Position numbers and translations under genes: made by a program. DNA of 64,000 bases. Origin: Siphonodentalium dalli (lineage: Eukaryota; Mollusca; Scaphopoda; Gadilida; Siphonodentaliidae). The notes beneath the pieces are model-generated. The model saw only the letters and a list, made by a program, of their open reading frames with translations. It searched no databases and was not told the origin of the DNA. The first letter of the stretch is position 1. The number at the start of each line of letters is the position of its first letter. The stretch spans positions 128,741,917-128,805,916 of the forward strand of contig CP136066.1 in assembly GCA_032622095.1 (NCBI GenBank). Reading direction: 5' to 3'. Positions 22,915-34,639 of the stretch are shown here, piece by piece.

Positions 22915-24707
22915 TTAATGCGCGGCGCCAGCAGCTGCTGCAGATGTTTCTGATAGCGCAGCTGCGAATTCTTCTGGTGTGCTTAGTGCTACGACCTCTT
23001 GATTTAGTTTGTTCCAGTACACTGCTGTGTCAACAAAGAATGAATGTTTGTACTGGTCACAGGTCGTTGATGGTATTTCGTAGCACTTGTCTTCGCTCAA
23101 GGATATTTGTTGTATGATGGACCGGTCCTTGTATCGTTTTGGTTGGATTCTTCTCCTTGTCTTAGCCTTAGTTAGGAATGTGTTTGTTGGTATAGCCGGT
23201 ACCAGACCCTCTGCCACCTTATAGAAGTAGGTCAAACGCTGTGTTTTTCGACGAGAATGGAGTGTTGGTAGCTTTATCTCTTTTAACATTTTCGTCATGC
23301 TGCCCTCTTCTCTTGACCTGTAGTCTCCAGTGATGAATCTGGCTGCCTTTCGTTGTATTTTTTCAAGGAGATCTATATTTTTCTGCTGGTAGGGGTCCCA
23401 TATTATAGCTCCATAGTCCATTATCGATCTTACTAATGATATATAGGCAGTTCTCTTGGATTTTTCAGGCATAAACTTCAGATTTCTTCTAAGAAAGCCG
23501 AGTGTGGCGCTTGCTTTCTTGGCCGTGTTGTTTACTTGTGCTGTCCATTTCAGGTCCTTTGAAATCTGGATACCAAGATAAGGGTTGGTGTCAACTTGAC
23601 TGAGTATTTCGCCATCCAGGGTGTAGAATTTGCTCAGCTTTCCCTTTAGGCTCATCACGTAGCATTTTTTGGCGTTGAATGTCATGCCCCAGTTTTTTGC
23701 CCATATTTCAAGGCTCTTTAGGTCGTGTTGGAGTATGACCTGGTCTTTGATGGTGTTGACTTGTCTGTATAGCAGACAGTCGTCGGCGAAGAGTCTTACT
23801 GTTGATGACACTGTATCCGGTAAGTCATTAATATGGCAAAGGAACAGGAGAGGCCCCAATACTGTTCCCTGTGCACTCCTGCGTCCACGTCTACCTCGGT
23901 TGAACTGTGACATTCAAGCACTACTTTTATTTTTCTTTTGGTGGGGAAGGATGTGAGCCATGTATGTAGTTGTCCTCTTATACCATATTCTTCCAGTTTG
24001 TAAAGCAGCTTGTTGTGTGGAACTGTGTCAAATGCCTTTGAAAAGTCCAGTATTATCAGGTCCGTTTGTTTACTGGCATTGAAGTTTTTTAGTAGGTCGT
24101 TTGTTGTTGTCAATAGCTGTGTTTCACATGAGTGTCCTGATCGAAATCCATGATTGAGGTGGGTGAGGACTTTATTTTCTTCTAGGTGTTTCATGATGTG
24201 CTTGCATATTATGTGTTCGAGGATTTTGCATGATACTGATGTTAATGACACTGGCCTGTAGTTCTCTGGTTGATGTTTGTCCCCTTTTTTGAAGACAGAA
24301 GAGATGTTGGCATTTCTCCAGTCATTCGGTAGCATTCCAGTGTCGATGGAGAGCTGGAAGATGGCTGTTAATCCAGGACTCAACTCCTCTGCACATTCTT
24401 TCAGGACACGATTCGGTAGGTCGTCAGGGCCGGATGCCTTTCCGGGGTTGATCTCCTTTAGTAGTTTGGTCACCCCATCCCGATTGATTATCAATGATTT
24501 GATGGTATTTGGGATGTGCTTGTTCGTTGTGGTTCTTGGTCCAGTCTTGTCCTTGGTAAACACAGATTGAAATTGGTTCACCAGAATTTCCGTTTCTTGC
24601 ATTCTTTTTGGTATGATCTGTACTGGTCCCATTTGTTTGTTTTCTTTGCTTTTTTGTACAGACGTGCTCTTTTCCGGAGTATTCGTTTTTCTTTGGTCGT
24701 CAGCCAA
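22915..24707 (-). pseudogene. Reverse transcriptase of element B (frameshifted)
   Basis: The first RT frame (to about 23880) shows LLKEINPGKASGPDDLPN, ENYRPVSLTS, HGFRSGHSCETQL and ILDFSKAFDTVPHNKLL. At about 23880-23910, where the family has the SGVPQGTVLGPLL block, a local scramble shifts the frame. The second frame resumes with QGTVLGPLLFLCHINDLP and the active site RLFADDCLLY, followed by the thumb and the C-terminal region to the stop at 22915. The RT catalytic aspartates are present. The order and motifs place it in the CR1/L2 group. Overlapping antisense frames here are shadows. Confidence 0.85.
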
Positions 24708-26269
24708 GGAGGTTTGTTTCTGAACATGATTGTCTTAGATGGAATATATTTCTCCATGGAGGCCTTGATGTCGTCTTTAAATATATTCCATAGCTCGTCT
24801 ACGTTCCTACCTTGGCTCTTCTCGTGGTAGATGTTGGCAGATGCTAGAGAGGCTTCATACCTTAGGTCACTCCATGATGCCTTGCTGAAGATATCGCACT
24901 TCCTAGGTGGTGTGTGTAGGTAGTGAGGTTTTATTTCTATATCGGTGACAATCATTGCATGGTATGATATGCCTGGTACGCTTGCGGATGACTTGGCAAG
25001 TGTGGGGTTTGATGTGAATACCAGATCAAGCATATTCTTCTCTCTCGTGGCATCTCTGTGTATTTGGGTGAGCTGGCAGTCGGACATTGTCTGGATTAGT
25101 TTGTTCTGTATGTTATGGTCGGGACAATCTGTTGGCGCATTTGGTATATCCCAGTTTATGTCGGGACAGTTGAAGTCTCCGGCTAGCAGAACTTCCTTGT
25201 AGTGGTTATCCGTGATTTTCTTGATGGATTTTGATAACTCATCTACTGTCTTCTCGGATCGATGTGGCATATAACAACAACCAACCATGAGTTCTTTGTT
25301 GCTCTGGAGCGTTATTTTGGCCCACACTATTTCACTCTCTGTTGTTAGATGTGGTTGCTCGATGGAGATGATGTTGTTGTTTACCATGATGAATACTCCA
25401 CCTACTGTTGTTGACCTGTCATTTCGGTAGACTGAGTAGTTCGCTGGAAACATTTCGATGTTCTTGATTGCATCCAATTCTGGTGGTTTTCCTGGTTTTA
25501 CACCACTCAGCCACGACTCCGTGCCACATACAATATCCGGTTTGATGTACTCTATTGCTGCAGCCAATTCTTGGGTCTTGTCTTTGAGGCTGCGACAATT
25601 CATCGTCAGTAATCTCAGGTTCGTCTTCTTGGGTATATCAAATACCTGACAAGATGGTATTTCAGATGTTGTTGAGGTCATAGACGTTGTGTTTCTTTGA
25701 GATTTCCAGCGCTCACTGTTCCACCGTGGACTGCTTGCTCTCATAGGGCTGAAGTTGGATGATATTGATTCCAACGTACTGTTCAGTCTCGATAATGGTT
25801 CGTAGTAGTTGGTGCTGGCGTCGGTGTCATATAAGTGGTAGGAAAATGAAGACACATTGATGTTATCGCATTTGTAGCAGTGCCAAGACACATTGCTCTT
25901 GCTAAGTCTACTCATTTCCTGGATGTTGTAGCCCAAGCACTCTTTGTGATACCAGATGTCACATGTATCACAGCAGGGACCACCATTTTCCCATGTCACT
26001 GTGGTCTCACAATAGCCACATGGGTAGGTATCTGCTCTTTTAGGCCCCGGGTTTGTCTCCAAGTCTCCTGCGAGTAAGAGAAGTAGGAAGAAACTTGCAG
26101 CATCAGCGTGTTTGCGACTGATGGTCGGTAGGATTTTGAGCCGCCCGCTGCTGTTGTATCTCATCCTCAGGAGATTTGCAAGTGTTTGCTGACTTTCCCA
26201 GCTCTTTTGGTTTTGACTTTGTTTTATCGCGGAGAGGAAAAGCAGCATCGATAGGAAAGTAATATACAT
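24578..26269 (-). CDS. Retrotransposon B ORF: signal-like/2A leader, PHD finger, APE endonuclease
   Basis: 563 codons from ATG at 26269. Residues 1-17 are hydrophobic and signal-like. Residues 60-66 (FFLLLLLA) lead into GDLETNPGP at 68-76, a close match to the 2A ribosome-skipping consensus D-x-E-x-N-P-G-P, so the first ~75 residues may be released separately. A PHD finger follows: C84, C87, C100, C103, H108, C111, C131 and C134. An APE-type endonuclease domain runs from about residue 220, with N224, E251 (TESW), GDFN at 364-367 and SYH at 435-437. In this family the last motif is SDH, so the aspartate is lost by one base change. The frame ends prematurely in the linker before RT, where roughly 70-80 codons seem to be missing by comparison with the family. 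Confidence 0.85.
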   Translation of the reverse strand: MYITFLSMLLFLSAIKQSQNQKSWESQQTLANLLRMRYNSSGRLKILPTISRKHADAASFFLLLLLAGDLETNPGPKRADTYPCGYCETTVTWENGGPCCDTCDIWYHKECLGYNIQEMSRLSKSNVSWHCYKCDNINVSSFSYHLYDTDASTNYYEPLSRLNSTLESISSNFSPMRASSPRWNSERWKSQRNTTSMTSTTSEIPSCQVFDIPKKTNLRLLTMNCRSLKDKTQELAAAIEYIKPDIVCGTESWLSGVKPGKPPELDAIKNIEMFPANYSVYRNDRSTTVGGVFIMVNNNIISIEQPHLTTESEIVWAKITLQSNKELMVGCCYMPHRSEKTVDELSKSIKKITDNHYKEVLLAGDFNCPDINWDIPNAPTDCPDHNIQNKLIQTMSDCQLTQIHRDATREKNMLDLVFTSNPTLAKSSASVPGISYHAMIVTDIEIKPHYLHTPPRKCDIFSKASWSDLRYEASLASANIYHEKSQGRNVDELWNIFKDDIKASMEKYIPSKTIMFRNKPPWLTTKEKRILRKRARLYKKAKKTNKWDQYRSYQKECKKRKFW

Positions 26270-26764
26270 GTTGGGGTAGGTAAGTGGGTTAAGTGCCAGG
26301 GGTCCTACCAGTATAGCCTGGAAATCCTAGCTGACTGATAGGGGTTAGACACTAATTCACTTACCTTTTACCAACAGTTATCAGCTATCCTTTCTGACTT
26401 CCTCAACCGGTACCTTTTGCCAAGTTTTGATTCCAACTCCTCCTCTGCAGTGCCATCTATTTGTGACGATACTTCCTTACTTTCTGTTCCGCCGACATTT
26501 ATCGTCGCGGTAGGTCTGTTCGCCGATCTTCGGTGTTACCTCGACAATAGGTGACATAAGGTGACAGTTTAGGTCTGGTACACGAAGTTTGCAACAGTTA
26601 CATTCCCATTTCAGGCTATATGATGTGTTTAGTATACAAGGATTGTTTCCTAATGTTCAAAACGAACGATCACACTGTTTAACAAAAGTTATAAACATTT
26701 TGAAGTTGTTTTTCACGGAGACAAAAATTTTCACTTCCGTTCCCGCGCACGCGCATGCCCATCC

Positions 26765-26880
26765 CAATTGAACTACCACCACTTCCAAAAGCAACACCGA
26801 TACACAATAACGCTCTTTTCTGTTCCATGCAATGGAAATGGGTATTTATTGTCCTGATATCAGTGTTTATCGCATCATCC
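26765..26880 (-). repeat. Short repeat, inverted partner of 16415-16530
   Basis: This is the reverse complement of 16415-16530 (AACTACCACCACTTCC ... CAATAACGCTCTTTTCTGTTCCATGCAATGG ... CCTGATATCAGTG). It lies just upstream of retrotransposon B. Confidence 0.7.
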
Positions 26881-27224
26881 TGGTCGCAGAATCGTTAAAC
26901 TGCCGCAGCACCGTGGTTGTCAAGCCGCAGAATCGTGAAATTGGTCGTAGAATCGTCGAAACGATTGTGCCGTGTGTATATGTACTACTAGCAGGGTTAC
27001 CCGGCGTTGCCCGGGTTAATGTATGCTGTGGATATTTGTTGGGAATAGAGAATGCTCTTGCTTAAAGTGTTATACGTTTTCTCATAAAATATATTCAAAT
27101 AGCATCACAAAACATGATTATTACAGTCATGGAATATAAGTAGTGGCTCACATCTGTATGTATCTGTAGTGGTACGTCGTATGAACCAGTTCTGGCGTGT
27201 TACGACGGGTGTGGAGGCGCTAGA

Positions 27225-28460
27225 TGTTTTCATGTAGATACTCCTGGAATGATGTTGTAGAGTCCAGGCTATCTAAGAATTTCCCGTCCAGCTGGTTCCA
27301 ATCGATCTTTGCTCTAATAAACACTGAATGTTTGTATTCTTCCGTGTTTATTGTTTGCGGGAGTTCGAAGCATCTTTCGTATGAGATGCTGAGGGAATTT
27401 GGATGTTTCGTATCCCTCCAGGTGTTTGTTTTTCTTACGAACTCGCAATGTCAACCTGTTGGTTTTCCTCCTGGTCTCGAGTGGTTGGAATTTTAGGTCA
27501 ATTAGCATGTTTGTGACCGCACCCTCAAATCTGCTTCTATAGTCTTTTTTGATGAAACGAGCTGCGCTTCTTTGGATTTTCTCAAGTTTATCGATGTTTC
27601 GTTTTTCGTATGGGTCCCATATTATATCTGCATATTCCATACTTGATCTTACTAGCGATATGTAGCTTTGCTTGCGTAGGTCTTCTGAGCAATGCTTAAG
27701 GTTTCGTTGGATGAAGCTAAGGGTGTATGATGCTTTCCTCGAGATGTTGTTGATCTGGGAACTCCAATCCATATTATTTGTGAGTGTCACTCCGAGGTAC
27801 GGATGTTCGTTGACCTCTGCGAGTACCTCGTTGTTTAGTGTGTAGTAGTAATTGGATTTTTTCTTGATTGATAGGATATGGCATTTCTTGGTGTTAAACT
27901 TCATCCCCCAGGTGTTGACCCAATCGTTCAGTGTGTTTAAATCTTTCTGCATTTTGAGGTGATCCTTAAACGATGATATTTCTTGGTATAATAGGCTGTC
28001 GTCTGCAAAGAGCGGATTTTTGAGGCGATGTCATTTGGTAGGTCGTTGATATGACATAGGAATAGCAACGGGCCCAGCACTGTTCCTTGGGGTACTCCAG
28101 ATTCTACATGTACCTCCTCTGATTGTTTCCCGTCGATTACTACCTTCATTTTCCGATTGTGTAGGAAGGAGCTCACCCAGTTGTGCAGCTGGCCTCTGAT
28201 GCCATAATGCTGCAGTTTGTGAAGCAATTTACGGTGAGGCACCGTATCAAATGCCTTAGAAAAGTCCAGGATGGCAACATCAACTTGTTTGCCGTTGTCG
28301 AATGACTGTAATATGTCATCAGTTGTTACTGCTAGTTGAGTTACACAAGAGTACTTTGACCGGAAACCATGGTTGAGTGAAGTTAGGATTTTGTGTTCTT
28401 CTAGGTGATTAATGATGTGGCTGTATATGATATGTTCTAGCAGCTTGCACGGAACGGAGG
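27225..28460 (-). mobile_element. CR1/L2-group retrotransposon C, 5'-truncated RT fragment
   Basis: Minus strand, from within the RT domain at about 28460 to a stop near 27227. Motifs in order are LEEHKILTSLNHGFRS, AILDFSKAFDTVPHRKLL, ESGVPQGTVLGPLLFLCHINDLP, then after a one-base shift near 28010 LFADDSLLYQ, then WGMKFNTKKCH and the C-terminal YKHSVFIRAKIDWNQL. At least two more frame changes occur (about 27350-27380 and the FADD region), so it is dead. Gene order and wording of motifs are the same as in element B, so both are members of one family, with C older and shorter. Confidence 0.85.
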
Positions 28461-30160
28461 TTCAATTGTCATTCTGTTTATCGCGATTAATCCGTTCCAC
28501 CAATAATGAAGTATTTATTTATTTACAACTGCGTATACATTAGACGTTATAATATGATACATGGACATCATAAACACATTAGTTCGATAAAAGATGATAA
28601 TTGGGTTTTACATATTGAGATGTATCAATCAATCTAGTGGGTTGGACTAAGATCTCGAGGACACCTGGCTATCATATCTCCACGAAGATACAGATGTTTC
28701 AAAGAAATTTCCAGGTGCTCCTCTGTTCATGGTGCTATATATTGGCTAAATATTCTTAGTTTAAACGCAATGTTGCTGCGCAATATATCAGCTACATTTG
28801 CCAGGCACAGAGCGAGATTTTGAGTTGTTTATGTCAGTCGATGAGTCTGTTCTAAAACCCTTGTCAGATGTCAGTATTGGTAGGATCCTGATAAGTCTTG
28901 TGCATACTAACTGCATTTTCTTGTATATCAGAAGAAACTATATTTGACTGCACACTGTGACCACTATTTTTGAACAGGCCTTCCATATCTCTTGACAAAT
29001 TGTAACTTTTTGTGGAAACTGTATTGAATGGAACAGACTAAATTTTGTCTATTATATATTTTGGAAGATCTGTGTGTGTGTTTGTTTGTGTGTGTGTGTG
29101 TGTGTGTAATCGATGAACTCGAAAACGGCCGACCCGATTTCGATGAAACTTGGTATGTGTGGCTATTTTCGGGTCAGGAGTAACATAGGCATATTGATTT
29201 TCAGATCCGATGTCAACTTTTCACGTGCCGAGGTCAAATCTGTTTTTACGCTGTGTTACGGGACTTTCATTTGAGTTCGGTGCTTACAAATCGATTCGAA
29301 ACTCTTTCGTGTTTCCTCTTTCCAACGATATATAATGCGTATGTATCCGTTTTAGTTATCTGCCTCAATTATTAAGAAGAAGTGGTACTATCTTCCATCA
29401 GGATAAAAACAATGCGTAACTTCTATGACGTCGTTAGAGGTCATAACGTTAGATCACGTTAACGCTTAACCGGCCGATGCATTTGACTGTTCCAGACGTC
29501 TTGGCGATATCTCGGGCACCGATGGTAATTTATCTTTACGTTGAAACTTGATAATTAATGAGCGTGTGTATATGAGGCGCCTTTATATACTTGAGTGGAA
29601 ATCAAATCGGGTTAAACTGGCGGATTTTTACGGACGAAATTTGATGCATAGGGTATCTCGGTATCCGCTGGGCCGATTTCCCGGTATCCGCTGGGCCGAT
29701 TTCCACCATTTTTGGGGTGTTGGTGTTTGACCCCACCTGACATTGACCTTCAAAATGGTCAATTCAAGGTAAAATCGGGTAAAACCGGATGGATTTCGAC
29801 GGGTACTTTTGTCGGGTACTTTTGTTCGGGCACTGTGTTTTGGACGGGTCAAATCGTGACCCCACTTGACCTTTGCCTTCAAAATAGAAAATTCAAGGTC
29901 AAAGCCCGGACGAAGTCGGGTCACCTTCTAGTTATTATATATATGCAATCCTCTGACGGTTCGATGTCTCTCAGTTTGCACGAATATATGTATCTCTTCA
30001 ATAGAATGATAAATATACGTTTAATGCTTCTTATAGTTATTTCTTTTTGCTAGCTCATTGTGTGAATGCCTTGATTGCCATTCCCATATAAATATGACTG
30101 TTAAGAAGATATAATTGTTCAAGTGACTTATAAATGTGGGTCACCATATGTCGGGATTGT
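28461..30160. other. Non-coding stretch with (TG)n and a 20-bp duplication
   Basis: No gene supported. A (TG)n microsatellite occupies about 29074-29107. At about 29660-29703 the phrase GGTATCCGCTGGGCCGATTT is duplicated in tandem. The tract 29110-29930 (GAAAACGGCCGACCCGATTTCGATGAAACTTGG, GACCTTTGCCTTCAAAATAG) looks like interspersed-repeat sequence. A GGGTTACCCGGCGTTGCCCGG string stands at 26994-27015 on the other side of element C. Confidence 0.45.
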
Positions 30161-31021
30161 GAAATGTGAACGCCCAACTACTTAAAATGATATGGGGATG
30201 GCCTGGTGACTATATAACTTATATGTGGATATCGGCGAATAGCAATTTTATCAATGATAGTGCATATCCGCTCGCCATCCGTGACGCAAACGACACCAAA
30301 TGTGATTTAATTCATGGTATATCATTAGAGAAAAACGTGTATGAATTTGGTTTATTAAATCAATTGTTGATGCAACGCTGACTCGAACAACGCCATATTG
30401 CGAAGGTGATTATATATTCGTTTGGTGGAAATCAGTGACAAAACTATTTCACCATATTTGGTTAATTTCCCCTCCCACCAACAGCGTCATTTTAGAAAAT
30501 TTTAACCCCCACCATTATCTTCCTTGTAAAAAGTTACCCCTCTTAGAACGCCTTGGTTCCATCTCGATTGTACCGCGTGAAGTTATATATAGAACGCACA
30601 CAGACAGACAACAAGACAGACAGACAGCACGATTTTATTTCTTGTATCATTTGAGAAGAACGTGTCTGAATTTGATGGTAATTGGTACTAAAAATATTTT
30701 GTATCAGTTTTGGTGACCCTCCCGTCCCTATTTCGGACTCAAGCTGCACACAATAAGACTCATTAGAGATTAGATATGCATATATAAGAAAATGATGAAA
30801 ATTGGCGAGTATACAAATTCGTATCAAATTTAAGGTCCCCATATCTCTCACCCATAGGGCACCAATTTGGTGTATCTAAACCACACGATAAGATTCCTCG
30901 TATCACGGAGAAGAATATGTATCAATCTGGTGGAAATCGGCACTAAACATATAGATATAAGTTTTTGTGTCCCTCTCATCTCTATACGCGACTGACTCGA
31001 ATGGCCCCACTTGTGACATCC
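30160..31021. repeat. Degenerate tandem repeat field, left part
   Basis: Units of roughly 100-150 bp recur with a common wording: GATT(A/C)CTC(G/A)TATCA(T/C)GGAGA-GA, then TATCAATTTGGTGGAAATCGGC, then CCCCT-TC-C-AT. They continue at 32362-33240 after an intervening transposon. The repeats are non-coding and old, judging by divergence. Confidence 0.65.
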
Positions 31022-32361
31022 TTAACTCATTGAGCGCCGGCGACGAGATATCTCGTCGCCCGAAAGACACCATCTGAGCGCCGGCGACGAGATAACTCGT
31101 CGCCCAACACACACCGTTTGTAACATTCTGCCTTCTAATCCAATCTCACAATTTCAATCGGTTTGCACATGATTAGAACCCTGCATACTACAAGTCACAT
31201 TTTGGGAGAAGCGTTTGTTTAATTTTCAAGGGGGGGGGGGGGGGTTCTGTATATACGCGCATGCGCATATTCAACTTGTACATCGGGGTATAGCCCAGCA
31301 TGTCTCCGTTCAAATGACGCATCAGGCAGCTCCGCATGTCGAGGCGTTTAGGAGATACAGTCGTATGAAAACAGGTGGTGAAAATTGATGTGATCTGTGG
31401 GCGTGACTTAGACTTGCAGAGTTCAAACTCTCTAAGAGGTCAACGGATACAGCGTACATATCTGTTAATTGGAAACCGATTTTAATTGCGTAAAGGTCGA
31501 TTCCTATAAAGTCGGGCATGCCCTGATCCATCGTAAACTTGGTTTGACACCAAACGACACAGGAACGCTTATGTCGACAACGTACACAATCTGTCAATCG
31601 AACGCTGTACCTTAAGGGGTTCGCTAAATTACAATGAGAATTTACTATAGAAAACAATTGTCAGTATATTACTCTTACATTATTTACGATATCGAACTGA
31701 AATTTGGTATGGAAGGGGGGGGGGGGCGGTCGATGCGCTGAATCGGATATAATCGTCACCGGGTTAATCCGATGTACTAATATGTGGCATTGTCACCTAG
31801 ATACAGTACACACTGGAAATACGTCCCACCGCGGCAAGTGCGAATATTATAGGCCAAAAAGAACGAAACAATACATTTCCAATAGTTTTCAATTTAATAA
31901 TCTGCTTTTCTCGGAGAGTGTTCATTGTAAACGTCATCCCATTCACAAAATTCGTTTAGTCACACCGATTACCCCCCCCCCCGGATCCTATCTAAAATGC
32001 TATGTTATTCCACCAGCAAAATTAATGTCTAAAACTACACTGAATAAATTATTTAGATGGCCACACAAAACAACAACTTTGTGATTTCAGTCAATCGGTG
32101 TCAATTTTAAGTCCTCGTTGCCATGGCAACATGGAATTTTTGACCTATGATGACCCCCGAGTGCCGGACATGGAGTTTAAAAGCAGGTCATGGATAGGCC
32201 GATAGGGCCTATACTAGCAATGCCTGCTGTCAATTCGATTCTGTTCTATATTGAATAGTCAAACTAAATATATAGTTAGTGTGAATAATGTTCTTTTTCC
32301 CCAGGAGACCTGGCGTACAGGTATCGATTCCCCTCAGGAGACCTGGCACTCAATGAGTTAA
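31022..32361. mobile_element. 1.33-kb TTAA-flanked element with subterminal palindromes
   Basis: TTAA (31022-31025) precedes CTCATTGAGCGCC, and GGCACTCAATGAG precedes TTAA (32358-32361). The 13-bp ends are inverted repeats with one mismatch. Inside the left end stands a perfect 22-bp palindrome with half-site GGCGACGAGAT (about 31038-31061), repeated once more with one change (31080-31103). The right end carries CCAGGAGACCTGG twice (about 32300 and 32335). No transposase was recognised; the internal open frames at 31322-31657 and 31704-32084 look random and one crosses poly-G. The ends and duplication suggest piggyBac-type mobilisation. Excision would rejoin the flanking repeat field. Confidence 0.8.
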
Positions 32362-33240
32362 ACCACACTGATATCATGGAGATGATTGTTTATAAGTTTG
32401 GTGATAATCGGCGACTAAACAATTTTTTTTATCAAATTTTGTGCCAATTCCTCCCCTCTCCATCTCTCACCCAAAACAGCATCACTATGGCTCTTTAAAT
32501 CACGATTAGATTCCTCGTATCATGGATAAGAACGTGTATCAATTTGGTGGAAATTGGCGCTAACAAAATTGTGCATCAATTTTGGTGCCCCTGTTCCTTT
32601 CAATGCAACCCTGACTCGAATGAGGCCACATTTGACAGATAAAAGCCACACAATTAGACTCCTCATACCATGGGGATGATTTTGTATAAGTGTGGTGGCA
32701 ATCGGCGACTTATTATCAAATTTAGTGCCCACCCCTCACAATCTCTCGTCCAAAAACAACAATTTGGCGTTGTTAAATCGCACAATTAGATTCCTTGTAT
32801 CATGAAGAAGAATATATAGCAATTTGGTGGAAATCGGCGCTAAAATTAGTTTTATCAATTTTCGTGCCCCTCTCCCCTTCCGTTCATCCCTGACTCAAAC
32901 GACGCCACTTTTGACATATTTAAACCACACCGTTGGATTCTTCATATCATGGGGATGATTATATGTAAGTTTCGTGGCAATCGAAAAAAAATCTGCCCCC
33001 CCCCCATTCCGGGCACCCCTGACGCGAACGGTGCGACTTTTGCCATATTTGAACCACGCCTTAGATTCCTCATATTATGGGGATGATTATATATAAGTTT
33101 GGTGGCAATCGGCGACTATTTTTTTTTCTGCCCTCCCCCTTTTCTGCCCCTGACAACAACGGCGTCACTTTAGAAAATTCTAACCCCGACCATTATCTTT
33201 CTCGTAAAAAGCTACTCCTAGTAGACCCCTTTGGCATCAT
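32362..33240. repeat. Degenerate tandem repeat field, right part
   Basis: Continuation of the repeat field at 30160-31021. At least five units share the phrase GGGGATGATT-TATAAGT-T-GTGGCAATCGGCGAC or AAGAA-ATAT--CAATTTGGTGGAAAT-GGCGCTAA. Confidence 0.65.
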
Positions 33241-33409
33241 CTAGATGGTCCCCTGTGAATTTCTATAGAACACAGACAGACAGACAGACAGACTTTCGCA
33301 AAGATAGAAAATATAGAAAAAGATAAGTGGTGATAAGCCGGTGACGCTATTGGACGCATTATTTCACCCAAACCTTGGGTGTTTATTTCACACCAGTTTC
33401 TGGGATAAC

Positions 33410-33910
33410 CTGTGTGTCGACTGAGAACCTGTGTGCCAATTGAGGAGAACACGCGAAGGATTTGTGTATATGTTAGCCCAAACGACATTTCAAAGTAACG
33501 ACTGCTTTGTTGTTTATTTCGAGGAATAATACCGCATCATATGAATTCAGCCCAAATATATTGACAGGTGTCAAGGGTCTAACTCTATACTGAGCAATAA
33601 AAAACTAATATAATAAATACCGAGTATATTTAATTTAACGCCAATGGGTCGTTTATGTGCGTTTAAGAGTGTATTTATGCTTAAAGCAAAGTGAAATAAC
33701 GATCTTAAAATTAATTGGCCGGTATATTTTATTAGCTATCAGGGTTACCAGGGTCGTAGTTGCATAAATTACAATATATTTTTTTGCTAAGATAATTGCG
33801 TGGTAATTTGTTTGTTAATGGATTGATCGGTATTCAGGATAACACAAATCCCATATATGGAAATTCCAAATATGGAAAGTGACTTGCGCATGCGCAAAAC
33901 AGATACAATG
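33410..33910 (-). repeat. Dispersed repeat, inverted partner of 21950-22500
   Basis: Reverse complement of 21950-22500 with moderate divergence. It ends near GGAAAGTGACTTGCGCATGCGCAAAACAGATACAATGG. Non-coding. Confidence 0.75.
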
Positions 33911-34189
33911 GTCTAATTCCAATGCCGATAGCGGTCTCGCAGTGACAATCGAAGCGGAGGCGATGTGCATTTTAATTCTTTCATTACGACTGTTTTGGCG
34001 TCCTAATCTATTAAAATATTCTTCTATATCTTGGAAGGTGTTCTGGAAGGATTATTTCAATATGTGTATATCGGATTAACCTTCCAAAAAGATGAGTTTG
34101 ACGCCTGTATTTCTTGGCATGAATATTAACGAGCGCTCGTCTGCAAGTATGTCATCTGGATTCGGAATTGGCGTGTTTTTGTGAAAATG

Positions 34190-34535
34190 TCAAATTCAAT
34201 TTCTTCCATCTAAAACATAATTACGCGCTGGACTCGGTCATTTTAGGAACATATATGTATCACACGCACATACACCAAGTCTCAGCCTAAAAGTTTGAAA
34301 AATGACAGTTTTATCGACATAAATCGATGTTAATGGTAAATTCCATGTTAAATTTTATCATTGAAACAAATTCATTTCTTCCATCTAAAACATAATTGCG
34401 TGCTGTACTCTGTCATTTTACGAATATGTAGCTATCCCACCTACACACTCCAAGTCTCAGCTTAAAATTTTGAAAAATGACAGTTTTATCGACATAAATC
34501 AATTTTAATGGCAAATGGAGTGTTAAATAAATTTT
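34190..34535. repeat. Two diverged ~170-bp direct repeats
   Basis: TTTCTTCCATCTAAAACATAATT-CG-GCTG-ACTC-GTCATTTTA ... AAATGACAGTTTTATCGACATAAATC occurs at about 34199-34335 and again at 34374-34510. The copies differ by scattered substitutions. Confidence 0.75.
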
Positions 34536-34639
34536 AGGCCAATTACTGAATTAGGGCCCTGCGAATGTTTTCTGACCTGTTCTATATTGGTCACTAGAGT
34601 TCATATTTGACCGGTTACACCTGATAATTATGCGACAGT

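Larger units (their letters stand above)
22850..26560 (-). mobile_element. PHD-type CR1/L2-group retrotransposon B, nearly full length
   Basis: A minus-strand non-LTR retrotransposon. It has a 5' leader (about 26270-26560, edge uncertain), a long frame with a 2A-like motif, PHD finger and endonuclease (26269-24578), then reverse transcriptase in two further frames to a stop at 22915. A short 3' region ends in (ATCCAG)n on the minus strand (22851-22872), the kind of short tandem tail found at CR1/L2 3' ends. It carries at least two disruptions and one endonuclease active-site change, so it is probably immobile. Element C (27.2-28.5 kb) is a truncated relative directly beside it. Confidence 0.9.

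Noticed and set aside
31322-32084. 111- and 126-codon frames inside the TTAA-flanked element as a transposase
   Set aside because: No DDE-type motif or catalytic acidic pattern. One begins in a poly-G run. They look like chance frames.
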